Assembly: GCA_028703945.1 (NCBI GenBank)
Contig: JAQVLW010000009.1
Coordinates: 1-64,000, forward strand
DNA length: 64,000 nucleotides
DNA from: Aliarcobacter sp.
GTDB lineage: Bacteria; Campylobacterota; Campylobacteria; Campylobacterales; Arcobacteraceae
Direction: 5' to 3'
This document shows, piece after piece, positions 1 through 8,174 of this stretch. The position numbers and the translations under genes are program-made. Below the pieces are notes generated by a model that was given only the letters and a program-made list of their open reading frames with translations, was not told where the DNA came from and did no database searches. Each line of letters starts with the position of its first letter. Within the stretch, counting starts at the first letter, position 1.

Positions 1-2
1 AA

Positions 3-107
3 TCAATTATTTTTAATGGAATTAAAATTGGTGATAAAAGATTTATTTATAATAAAGTAGAAAAAAAGTTGTTGATTTTGAATTCAGATTTTTTGGATTT
101 GATATAA
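3..107 (+). CDS. C-terminal fragment of a CDS running in from the left window edge (...SIIFNGIKIGDKRFIYNKVEKKLLILNSDFLDLI*)
   Basis: Open frame from position 3 to TAA at 105-107; ends just before the displaced ffs terminator. Confidence 0.5.
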   Translation, partial: SIIFNGIKIGDKRFIYNKVEKKLLILNSDFLDLI

Positions 108-111
108 AAAA

Positions 112-137
112 AGAGTACAAAAGTACTTTCTCCAGAT
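112..137 (-). terminator. Displaced original ffs 3' end and terminator (attL side of element)
   Basis: Minus strand reads ATCTGGAGAA-AGTACTTTTGTACT-CTTTTTTT: hairpin plus T-run. ATCTGGAGAA (plus TTCTCCAGAT, 128-137) also occurs at 5924-5933 in ffs. Confidence 0.6.
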
Positions 138-241
138 TCCTATATAGTTTATTTTAATACGATAAAATGGCGATTAGTTACTATTATAAATTATAAGAGT
201 AACGTTTAGAGTAACAATTTATAATTCCAATAGTTTAAATT

Positions 242-874
242 CTAATAAGCTTTTAGTATATTTTCTATCATAATATTTGTTATTTCACTATTTTCTTTTT
301 CATTAGGTAGTTGACATTGTTCTTTATATGGCATTATAAGTTCTTTTAATCCTGATAAGTTAAAAGTTGCATTCATTGGATTATTGTTATATGGTGCAAC
401 TTTCAAAACTAAAGTTTTTTTATACACTAGTTCATATAGTTTTGATTTTAGACTTAATTTATAGTTTGATGCTAATTCATCAAATTGGGGATAAAATATT
501 GATGTAAAATTTTTTGAAACAGGGTAGTAATTACCTTTAACATCTAATAAGTTAGCTCCAGTTCTTTCAAGATTTGCATTTGATTTATCAAATATTTCTT
601 CAGTTTTTTTGTCATAACTTACAACTCTTTCTAACATTTTTACTTTTTCTGTATGTAAAAAAGTATTCCAATCTACAATAATTTCAGGATAGTCTTTTAT
701 CCCGCATCTCACAATCAATTTTACATTTTTGCCTTGGGGGTTATCTTTTGAATTATTTATAAATGCAATACCATTTTTCCCAGTAAAAGGGTCTTTTTCT
801 AAATTAAGTTTTTCCCAATTATTTGCTGATAATGTACTTATTAATATAGTTATTAATGCTAAATATTTTTTCAT
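242..874 (-). CDS. Exported hypothetical protein, VasI-like pattern
   Basis: Signal peptide MKKYLALITILISTLSA; 'LIVRCGIKDYPEIIVDWNTFL...APYNNNPMNATFNLSGL' resembles VasI-type proteins (by-eye). Confidence 0.6.
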   Translation of the reverse strand: MKKYLALITILISTLSANNWEKLNLEKDPFTGKNGIAFINNSKDNPQGKNVKLIVRCGIKDYPEIIVDWNTFLHTEKVKMLERVVSYDKKTEEIFDKSNANLERTGANLLDVKGNYYPVSKNFTSIFYPQFDELASNYKLSLKSKLYELVYKKTLVLKVAPYNNNPMNATFNLSGLKELIMPYKEQCQLPNEKENSEITNIMIENILKAY

Positions 875-1134
875 TTAAGTTCCTTTAAATATGCAGTTAA
901 TGTGTAATAGTAAGTATCTCCATATCTTACTTTTGAAATGTTTTGACCTTCATGTACAATAGTGAAACCATATAAAACTTTACATGCACCACTACGTATT
1001 AAATCTTCAGCAACATAAGCTCTAGAATTTCTATCTGTATCTGCAATTAGATAAAGTGAACTTTCACTTTTACAAGCAAACACATTAGCAAAACTAAAAC
1101 TAACTAAAATAGATAAAAGAAAAATTTTTTTCAT
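871..1134 (-). CDS. Small exported hypothetical protein
   Basis: Signal peptide MKKIFLLSILVSFSFANVFA; overlaps the next gene by 4 bp. Confidence 0.6.
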   Translation of the reverse strand: MKKIFLLSILVSFSFANVFACKSESSLYLIADTDRNSRAYVAEDLIRSGACKVLYGFTIVHEGQNISKVRYGDTYYYTLTAYLKELK

Positions 1135-1300
1135 TCAAACTCCTTTTTTTTATATTAACATAAGAAAGAATCGGAAATGAAATATTTTAAATTATTTTAA
1201 GTGTTATAATATTTTTTGTTTCATATTCACTCTACATTTGTAACTTGATAAGATATTTCTACACAACTATACTTGCACTACACTTGTAATGTAGGTAAAT

Positions 1301-1555
1301 ATGAATAAAAAGTTTGATGATTTAAGTACAGAAGAAATATATAAACTTATTGGTAAAAATGTCGCTAAATTTAGAAAAAAAGCAAATATGAGTCAATTAG
1401 AACTTTCTTTAGAAATGGGCAATAAATCTACTAGTTTAGTATCATCAGCCGAAATATGTAAAAATAATCGTAAATTTAATATTGCCCAATTACATAAAAT
1501 TTCAAAAATCTTGAATATAGAATTTTGTGAATTCTTTAAAATACAAAAAGACTAA
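1301..1555 (+). CDS. XRE-family helix-turn-helix regulator
   Basis: 'IGKNVAKFRKKANMSQLELSLEMGNKSTSLVSSAEICKNNRKFNIAQLHKISKILNI' is a Cro/CI-type HTH. Confidence 0.85.
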   Translation: MNKKFDDLSTEEIYKLIGKNVAKFRKKANMSQLELSLEMGNKSTSLVSSAEICKNNRKFNIAQLHKISKILNIEFCEFFKIQKD

Positions 1556-1789
1556 ATCTCTAAAATTTAACTTCTTTCATATCTCATCAGACATTTATAA
1601 ATATAATTATCTAATTTCCATCTATTTCCTTAATTTTAATCTAATATAGCCTATAAAAAGGGTTTTTAATAAAATCCAATAAGATTTTAACGGAAACGGA
1701 AACCAAAATAAAAACATACACCACAGAAAGATTATAGGGTGCTGACGACCCCTATTGAATATAAAAAACTTTTTGTAGTACCTTAAAAA

Positions 1790-2446
1790 TTACAGCATAT
1801 TTACAAAATTTCTAAATTCATGTAAGGGTAATGCCAATACTTTAATATTAGGAATAATTACTTTTGCTTCAATTCTCCACAAAGGAAAATCTAATTTATT
1901 CTTATATGCTTTATCATAAATAGTTATTCTTTCAATCATATTGTTAAAGGTTTCATTTATGTAATAAGTTTTATAAAATAAACCATTTTTAATATATTGT
2001 TTAACATTGTAGTAACTACTTATATTTTCAATATTTGGTTTTTTATTCATATCAAAACAAATATCTACATTTGTAATATTTTTTAAAATACTAATAATTT
2101 TATCAATCAAATTATATGGTGGTGGCTCTTTATGATATTGTTTCATTCCAAATATTACCATAGTAGCTTTTTTATATTTTGGTTTATCTTCATTTGAGTT
2201 GTAATAATAAATATTATAGTTTTCAAGTTGATATACACTTGTAATCTCTTTATCTACATATCTTCTTTTTAGTTTTTGAATAATGTAAGAATTTTTTTTT
2301 AATTTATGCCAATTACCTAACTTTTTTAAAGGCTCCAATTTATACTCTTTACTAAATTTAGTTCTAATTGTATCTATTGAAAAAGTCATATTATTTTCTA
2401 AATTAAATTCTTTGATTTCTATTTCTAAATTAGATAGAATGTTCAT
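1790..2446 (-). CDS. Putative phage/plasmid-type replication initiation protein
   Basis: 'VDICFDM', 'ITIYDKAYKN...LWRIEAKV' resemble Rep_trans/gene II-like Rep proteins; inference only. Confidence 0.4.
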   Translation of the reverse strand: MNILSNLEIEIKEFNLENNMTFSIDTIRTKFSKEYKLEPLKKLGNWHKLKKNSYIIQKLKRRYVDKEITSVYQLENYNIYYYNSNEDKPKYKKATMVIFGMKQYHKEPPPYNLIDKIISILKNITNVDICFDMNKKPNIENISSYYNVKQYIKNGLFYKTYYINETFNNMIERITIYDKAYKNKLDFPLWRIEAKVIIPNIKVLALPLHEFRNFVNML

Positions 2447-2576
2447 AGTGTTTTAAGACCTATTATAAAGAACTATACTTAACCAACCTATATAGAATAT
2501 CGCCAAATACCACTATATAAGGGTTTAGTATAGTTTTCTGATTTTAAGGTAGTCTAAAAATTAGATTACCTTGAAC

Positions 2577-2834
2577 TTACCTATACGGTGTATTATTTAC
2601 CTTTTTTCTTTTTTTTCTAAAATCTAAATCTTTTCTTTTTTCTAATATTTCATTTCTTCTTCTCGAAATAGTTTCTAATGTACTTAAACATTCTAAAGGA
2701 AGATAAATATTATGTATTTCTTGTAGATAAACTTGTTTAATTGCAGGATTACCTAACTCTGAACCATAAAAACGATTACTTTCTAGTTTTTCTAAAACCC
2801 ATAATTTTAAATGGGTATTTACAAATTTATCCAT
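2577..2834 (-). CDS. Hypothetical protein of the integrative element
   Basis: ORF, overlaps the neighbouring gene by 8 bp in the same operon. Confidence 0.5.
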   Translation of the reverse strand: MDKFVNTHLKLWVLEKLESNRFYGSELGNPAIKQVYLQEIHNIYLPLECLSTLETISRRRNEILEKRKDLDFRKKRKKVNNTPYR

Positions 2835-3084
2835 TATTTACCTTTCTTAACTTATTCATTTCTGATGTTAAAGTTTGCATAATATCTTTATCCAGAAATT
2901 CAACTATGTTTGAATCTCTATCCATTCTCGTATAGAATAAATCTATACAGTTAATATATAGAATTTCTAATAATTGAAGTCTAGTAACTTTTTTAGGTTT
3001 AACTCCATCTTCTTTTACAAAAAACTTTAAAGCTTTATAATTTACATTATATTTAGTTGCAATTTCTCTAATTAAACTTTTCAT
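2827..3084 (-). CDS. Hypothetical protein of the integrative element
   Basis: ORF, overlaps upstream ORF by 4 bp. Confidence 0.5.
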   Translation of the reverse strand: MKSLIREIATKYNVNYKALKFFVKEDGVKPKKVTRLQLLEILYINCIDLFYTRMDRDSNIVEFLDKDIMQTLTSEMNKLRKVNNG

Positions 3085-3290
3085 TTTGTTACCTCATTAT
3101 TTAGGTTAAATACTTTATTTATTTCATCTATTGAAAAAACAGTTACTCTATCACTAATTTTAATTGGAGTAATACGTTTATTTTTTGCATACAGCCATAC
3201 TGTACTAAGTCCTATTCCTAAAAGTTTTGCTAACTCTTTAGCTCTGTAAAACTTTTTATTTTTAAGTTCTGTAAATATTTCTTTTGACAT
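3081..3290 (-). CDS. AlpA/MerR-like HTH (excisionase-type) DNA-binding protein
   Basis: 'KFYRAKELAKLLGIGLSTVWLYAKNKRITPIKISDRVTVFSIDEI' matches the AlpA/HTH_17 pattern. Confidence 0.8.
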   Translation of the reverse strand: MSKEIFTELKNKKFYRAKELAKLLGIGLSTVWLYAKNKRITPIKISDRVTVFSIDEINKVFNLNNEVTK

Positions 3291-3425
3291 AAATTTCCTT
3301 TTAAAGTAAATTTACAATTGCAATTGTATTTGTATGTACATAACGGAATTATATTAGGTTAAAATTGGAAAATTAACGAAAGAAAAGAGTGTTTAATTCT
3401 TAGGAATTGAGATATCTTTCAATTC

Positions 3426-4454
3426 CTAATTTTTAAGACCTGTTATAAGTTCTTTATATTTTAGTTTGTCAATGTATTCTTTAGCAATATCTAAATATTT
3501 ATTTATAGTCCCATAATCTACTAAATGTTTATCATGGTAATTAGTAAGTCCCATTTGTATTATAGATTTTTTTACATCTTTATTTATGCTATCGTAAATA
3601 TAAAACATATCAGCTAAAGTTTGTGTATCTATTTTATTGGTTTTTTTATTAATATATAGGATTTTATTTGCTTTTTCTAAGTCTTCTCCTAATAACTCTG
3701 AATAACTTTTTATTCTATTACTTGAATAAATATCATTTAGTACATCTTTTACAAATGCTTCGATATCTTTTTGTGGTAAATTTTGATTAATCTCAATATT
3801 GTAATTTTTCATTTTGGAAAAGTTCCCTAATAATTCAGGTCTTTTATAGTTTGGTTTTATAGTATTAGTCATTATATTATACGTATCATCAGTATGGTAT
3901 ATTTGAGTTAAATTGTAAGAACTTTTAGTAATATATCTAAAAATAAAATCATCTTCTATATTTTCTATTTCATTATCATTTTTATATTGAAAGAAGATTT
4001 GATTATATTCATTTATATATTTTTCTCTATTTATTAATTTTTGTTTATATTCAGGGAAATTATTGATATCTTTTATTGTTTCTAATTCATAATCAATTCT
4101 TTGTCTAATATATTGCTTTTCTTTACTTTTATACTGTTTTATTAAAGCATCAAACCAAGGATAATCTAAAAATAAATTCAATACACTTATACATTTTTTA
4201 TCCATAAGTTGAATAGCGTGTATATTATAGTATCGTGAAGTTTTATCCCTAAAAATATCTGTAGATAAAATTGGCTTATAATCACAGTATGATAATAAAT
4301 TTTCTGAATGCAAATTTAGAAATTTTTTAATTAATTCAATAACCTCTTGATTTCTAATTGTAAATTCATAAGCAACACAAATATTTATTTCATGTTCATT
4401 AAAATTTTCTATATCTTTATAAACCGTATTTTCTCTTGGAAGTGATTTATTCAT
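3426..4454 (-). CDS. Hypothetical integrase-companion protein
   Basis: 342-aa ORF overlapping the integrase stop by 8 bp. Confidence 0.55.
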   Translation of the reverse strand: MNKSLPRENTVYKDIENFNEHEINICVAYEFTIRNQEVIELIKKFLNLHSENLLSYCDYKPILSTDIFRDKTSRYYNIHAIQLMDKKCISVLNLFLDYPWFDALIKQYKSKEKQYIRQRIDYELETIKDINNFPEYKQKLINREKYINEYNQIFFQYKNDNEIENIEDDFIFRYITKSSYNLTQIYHTDDTYNIMTNTIKPNYKRPELLGNFSKMKNYNIEINQNLPQKDIEAFVKDVLNDIYSSNRIKSYSELLGEDLEKANKILYINKKTNKIDTQTLADMFYIYDSINKDVKKSIIQMGLTNYHDKHLVDYGTINKYLDIAKEYIDKLKYKELITGLKN

Positions 4455-5718
4455 CCAATAACCTTTTTATGTAATTACTCCACCATTTAACTAATGGTTT
4501 CATTTGTTCAAAAAATTCTGCTCTATGGTTATAAGCTAATTCTACTTTATTACTATCATGATGGTCTAAAAATCTTTTTTTTACATCGTAACTTATGTTA
4601 TGCTCATTTTGATGTGTATCTATTAAACTTCTATATATACCTCTAAATCCATGTAGTGTTTGTTTATTTTTATAACCCATTCTTTGAAGTGCTACATTTG
4701 GAGTATTAGAATTTAGTACTTTATTGTTTACTGATAAGAAAACATATTCTTGATGTGATGTATATTCATATTGATTTTTTAATATATTTACAACCTCATC
4801 AGATAGTGGGACTTTAAAATCAGGAAGATTTTTATTTTTTACTTTCATGAGCTTTCTTGGAATAGTTAAACTTCTATTTTCAAAATTTATATATTCCCAT
4901 AAAAGATTCGTAAGATTAGATGCTCTTAACGGTAAATGAATACCCAATTTTAAAGAGTTGATAGTGCTGTAATGACCATTGTAATTATATATATCATTTA
5001 TTAGATTTTTTAGCTCATTTGTTTCTGTAATTTTTGCATAGTGAGTAATATCAGCTTTTGGTATGATGAGGTCTTTTAGAATATTATCAAAAGGATTTTT
5101 TTCTGCAAAACCTAAAGTAATTGCATATTTAAAAATTGTATTTAGATAATTATATAGTTTATTTGCAGTTTCTATACCATCAGGTGGATTATCATTATCT
5201 TTAGCTGAATGTATTTTTTTAGCTAATCTTTCTTTTAATACTTTGATAATATCTTGGTGGCTTATATTATCAATAGATTTATTTTGTAAGTAAGGATAAG
5301 CATCATTTTGAACTATTGCTTTTTTTCTTTTAAATGCTTTTGGGCTTATGTGTTGTTCTTTAAAATCTAACCATTGTTCAGCAATATTTTTGAAATTGTT
5401 ATTTTCTTTTTTTATGATGTTTTGTTTTTCTTCATGTTTATTATCAATAGGGTCTATACCTTTACTGATGAGGTCTAAACATTCATTGGTTCTATCTCTT
5501 GCAGTTGATAAAGAAGTATTAGGGTAATATCCAAAAGTAGTCTTTCGGCGTCTTTTTTTACCTTGATTAGTATATTGAGTTGGACTTGAATAAATAAATT
5601 CCCATTTTTTACTTTTATCGGGTTTTATTAATATTTGTAATCCACCTCCATCAGATAAAGCATAATCTTTCTCTTTTGGTTTTAAACTTTTAAGTTTTGT
5701 ATCTGTAAGCTTACCCAT
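4447..5718 (-). CDS. Tyrosine recombinase/integrase (P4-type, N-terminal arm-binding domain)
   Basis: 'LTDTKLKSLKPKEKDYALSDGGGLQILIKPDKSKKWEF' N-term; C-term 'LHGFRGIYRSLIDT...KRFLDHHDSNKVELAYNHRAEF'. Confidence 0.93.
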   Translation of the reverse strand: MGKLTDTKLKSLKPKEKDYALSDGGGLQILIKPDKSKKWEFIYSSPTQYTNQGKKRRRKTTFGYYPNTSLSTARDRTNECLDLISKGIDPIDNKHEEKQNIIKKENNNFKNIAEQWLDFKEQHISPKAFKRKKAIVQNDAYPYLQNKSIDNISHQDIIKVLKERLAKKIHSAKDNDNPPDGIETANKLYNYLNTIFKYAITLGFAEKNPFDNILKDLIIPKADITHYAKITETNELKNLINDIYNYNGHYSTINSLKLGIHLPLRASNLTNLLWEYINFENRSLTIPRKLMKVKNKNLPDFKVPLSDEVVNILKNQYEYTSHQEYVFLSVNNKVLNSNTPNVALQRMGYKNKQTLHGFRGIYRSLIDTHQNEHNISYDVKKRFLDHHDSNKVELAYNHRAEFFEQMKPLVKWWSNYIKRLLDE

Positions 5719-5905
5719 AATATAGCCTTTAGATAAGTTAGTGTTACTTTGAATATTACTCTAAAGTGTTACTTTATTTTAGAGGTAACACTTAAGGTAA
5801 CAAATATGTAAAGATTTTGTTACTCTAACTTAGATTTAGTTAGATTATTGTATCATAAAAAAAGTTATTGATTGATTGGTTTTATAGGCTTTGTCAAACT
5901 TGATT

Positions 5906-5924
5906 AGAGTACTTAAAGTACTCT
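5906..5924. repeat. Perfect 9-bp inverted repeat AGAGTACTT-A-AAGTACTCT at the attR side
   Basis: Direct reading of sequence. Confidence 0.8.
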
Positions 5925-6022
5925 TCTCCAGATACCCAAACACACCATTAAATAAAGTGCCTTGCTATGTTCCCATCCTGGGGCTTTGCCTTAGATAATA
6001 ATTGTAAGGGTCTAAAGAAGAG
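5921..6022 (-). ncRNA. ffs: Signal recognition particle RNA (4.5S type)
   Basis: Minus strand: CTCTTCTTTAGACCC ... CCCCAGGATGGGAACATAGCAAGGCA ... GGGTATCTGGAGAAGAG. Closing stem pairs; apical part is CAGG-AUG-GGAA-CAU-AGCA (GGAA tetraloop with SRP symmetric-loop motif). Confidence 0.8.
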
Positions 6023-6052
6023 CATTCAAAATATTTAAAATATTCTCAATGC
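6022..6052. repeat. 15-bp imperfect inverted repeat upstream of ffs 5' end
   Basis: GCATTCAAAATATTT-A-AAATATTCTCAATGC. Confidence 0.6.
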
Positions 6053-6113
6053 TTTTCTTTTAAAGATGTGAATTATATCTTAAATATCTTTATATTTGCT
6101 TTGAAAGAGAAAC

Positions 6114-6521
6114 ATGGTTTATTTAATACTTTTTATTACTTCACTTATTTCGGCGACTTTATTTCCTCTTGGAAGTGAAGCTTTACTTATTTATGATATT
6201 AAAGAAGGATATAATTTATATTTATTGCTTTTATTCGCAACTATTGGGAATAGTTTGGGCTCAGTTATAAACTATTTTTTAGGTTTAAAAGGGGAAGAGT
6301 ATCTTTTAAAAAAATCTTTAATAAAAGAAAGTTATATAATAAAATGTAAAAAATATTTTGATAAATATGGCTTATATACAATTCTTTTTTCTTGGTTACC
6401 AATAATTGGTGACCCTATTACTTTTGTGGCCGGAATTTTAAAATATGATTTTAAGAAATTTTTGTTTTTAGTAATTATTGCTAAGTTTTCTAGATATTTA
6501 TTTTTAGTAATTATTATATAA
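6114..6521 (+). CDS. YqaA/DedA-family SNARE-associated membrane protein
   Basis: 'FPLGSEALLIY...GNSLGSVINYFLG...FSWLPIIGDPITFVAGILKY'. Confidence 0.8.
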   Translation: MVYLILFITSLISATLFPLGSEALLIYDIKEGYNLYLLLLFATIGNSLGSVINYFLGLKGEEYLLKKSLIKESYIIKCKKYFDKYGLYTILFSWLPIIGDPITFVAGILKYDFKKFLFLVIIAKFSRYLFLVIII

Positions 6522-6524
6522 ATT

Positions 6525-6552
6525 ATCGTTGTATATTAATTTATATAATGGT
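6525..6552. promoter_or_regulatory. ModE box 1
   Basis: ATCGTTGTATA-TTAATT-TATATAATGGT; close to the ModE palindrome ATCGnTATATA-N6-TATATAACGAT. Confidence 0.7.
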
Positions 6553-6567
6553 AAAATTTTTTAATTT

Positions 6568-6595
6568 ATCGTTATATAAGTTTATATATAACCAA
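6568..6595. promoter_or_regulatory. ModE box 2
   Basis: ATCGTTATATA-AGTTTA-TATATAACCAA; left half is an exact ModE half-site. Confidence 0.75.
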
Positions 6596-6605
6596 AAGGA
6601 TTTAA

Positions 6606-7388
6606 GTGGAGATTTTATCAAATTTAACTTTAGAAATTTTTAATCAACCTTTTTTATTAGAAAAAAGAATTGAGTTATTAATTGCAGTTAAAAGAACAGG
6701 CTCAATTAGCAAAGCTGCGAAAGAAGTTCCTATGAGTTATAAAGCTGCATGGGAAGCTATTGAAGCTATGAATAATCTATCAACTATACCAATTGTACAA
6801 AGAGAAACAGGTGGGGTTGGGGGTGGAGGAACGACACTTACACCTTATGGGGAAAATCTTATAGAAACCTTTGAAATTTTAAGAAATGAACAAAAAAAGT
6901 TTCTTAAGAATTTAAGCCAAATAACTGATATAAATACAGGGACATTAAAAACTATAAGGAAATTATCAATGCAAATTAGTGCTAGAAATCAGATTAGTGG
7001 TATTGTTGAATTAATTGAACATGGGAAAATAAATGCACAAGTGTTTATTAAATTAAAAAGTGGAAATACTCTTGTTTCAGTTATTACAAATACAGCAGCA
7101 AATAATCTAAATTTGGAAATTGGTGATGATGTGGTAGCTATTTTTAAATCAAGCACCGTATTAATTACAACAGATATGGCATTAAATATTAGTGCAAGAA
7201 ATAAATTTGATGGAATAGTTGATTCTATTAATCAAGATGAAATTAATACAGAATTAGTAATTGATATTGGAAATAGCGAAAAAATTGCCTCTATAATAAC
7301 TTCAAGCTCAGTTGAAAGGTTAAAAATAGAAAAAGGGTCACAGGTGAGTGCTATTATAAAAGCCTCGGATGTAATAATTGGAAAATAA
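6606..7388 (+). CDS. modE: Molybdate-responsive transcriptional regulator ModE (HTH + two TOBE/Mop domains)
   Basis: 'LLIAVKRTGSISKAAKEVPMSYKAAWEAIEAMNN' and two 'SARNQ(K)..GIV..I' TOBE repeats; GTG start. Confidence 0.93.
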   Translation: MEILSNLTLEIFNQPFLLEKRIELLIAVKRTGSISKAAKEVPMSYKAAWEAIEAMNNLSTIPIVQRETGGVGGGGTTLTPYGENLIETFEILRNEQKKFLKNLSQITDINTGTLKTIRKLSMQISARNQISGIVELIEHGKINAQVFIKLKSGNTLVSVITNTAANNLNLEIGDDVVAIFKSSTVLITTDMALNISARNKFDGIVDSINQDEINTELVIDIGNSEKIASIITSSSVERLKIEKGSQVSAIIKASDVIIGK

Positions 7389-7397
7389 GGAAAAAAA

Positions 7398-8174
7398 ATG
7401 AAAAAGATAATCTTAGGATTTATGGTTTTATGTTCAAGTATATTTGCAGGTGAGATTACAGTTGCCGCTGCTGCAAATGTTACTTATGCTATGGATAAAT
7501 TAGTAAAAGAATTTAATGTTGCTAACCCTGATACAAAAGTTGTTGTTACATTAAGTAGTAGTGGGAAATTAGTTTCACAAATCGAAAATGGTGCACCATT
7601 TGATATTTTTATGTCAGCAGATATGAAATTCCCACAAGCACTATTTGATAAAAAATTAACAACAATAGCACCTGTAATATATGCTCAAGGTGCCTTAGCA
7701 ATGTTAAGTTCAAAAGAGCTTGATTATTCAAAAGGAATAAATATATTAAATGATATTTCAATATCAAAAATTGCAGTTGCTAATCCAAAAACTGCACCTT
7801 ATGGAGCGGCTGCTATTGAAGCAATTAAAAATGCAAAAATAGGAAATGGCGTTGAAAGCAAATTTGTATTCGCAGAATCAATTTCACAAGCTGTAACTTA
7901 TGCTATTACTGCTGCTGATGTTGGTTTTATCGCAAAATCATCTTTATATGAAGATAATATGACTAAATATAAAGAAAATAAAAATTGGATAACTGTTGAT
8001 CCAAAACTTTATACTTCAATTGACCAAGGAATCGTAATAATTGACCATTCAAATAGTCTTGTTGGATTGATTAAAGATAACAATAAAAAAGAAGAAGTAA
8101 AAGCTTTTTATGATTTTATTTTAGGTGCAAAAGCTAAAAAAATATTTGAAGATTATGGTTATATAACAAAATGA
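7398..8174 (+). CDS. modA: Molybdate ABC transporter substrate-binding protein
   Basis: 'EITVAAAANVTYAMDKLVKEF...SSSGKLVSQIENGAPFDIFMSADMKFPQ'. Confidence 0.95.
   Translation: MKKIILGFMVLCSSIFAGEITVAAAANVTYAMDKLVKEFNVANPDTKVVVTLSSSGKLVSQIENGAPFDIFMSADMKFPQALFDKKLTTIAPVIYAQGALAMLSSKELDYSKGINILNDISISKIAVANPKTAPYGAAAIEAIKNAKIGNGVESKFVFAESISQAVTYAITAADVGFIAKSSLYEDNMTKYKENKNWITVDPKLYTSIDQGIVIIDHSNSLVGLIKDNNKKEEVKAFYDFILGAKAKKIFEDYGYITK

Larger units (their letters stand above)
128..5933. mobile_element. ~5.8-kb integrative element inserted in the 3' end of the SRP RNA gene
   Basis: Tyrosine integrase at the ffs-proximal end, AlpA-like excisionase/HTH, XRE regulator, Rep-like protein, and a 10-bp core direct repeat TTCTCCAGAT at 128-137 and 5924-5933 with flanking similarity (GTACT hairpins). 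Confidence 0.7.

Noticed and set aside
5921-6052. tmRNA or 6S RNA as the integration target
   Set aside because: No tRNA-like CCA end or tag-peptide region for tmRNA; the CAGG-GGAA-AGCA core and closing stem fit SRP RNA instead.
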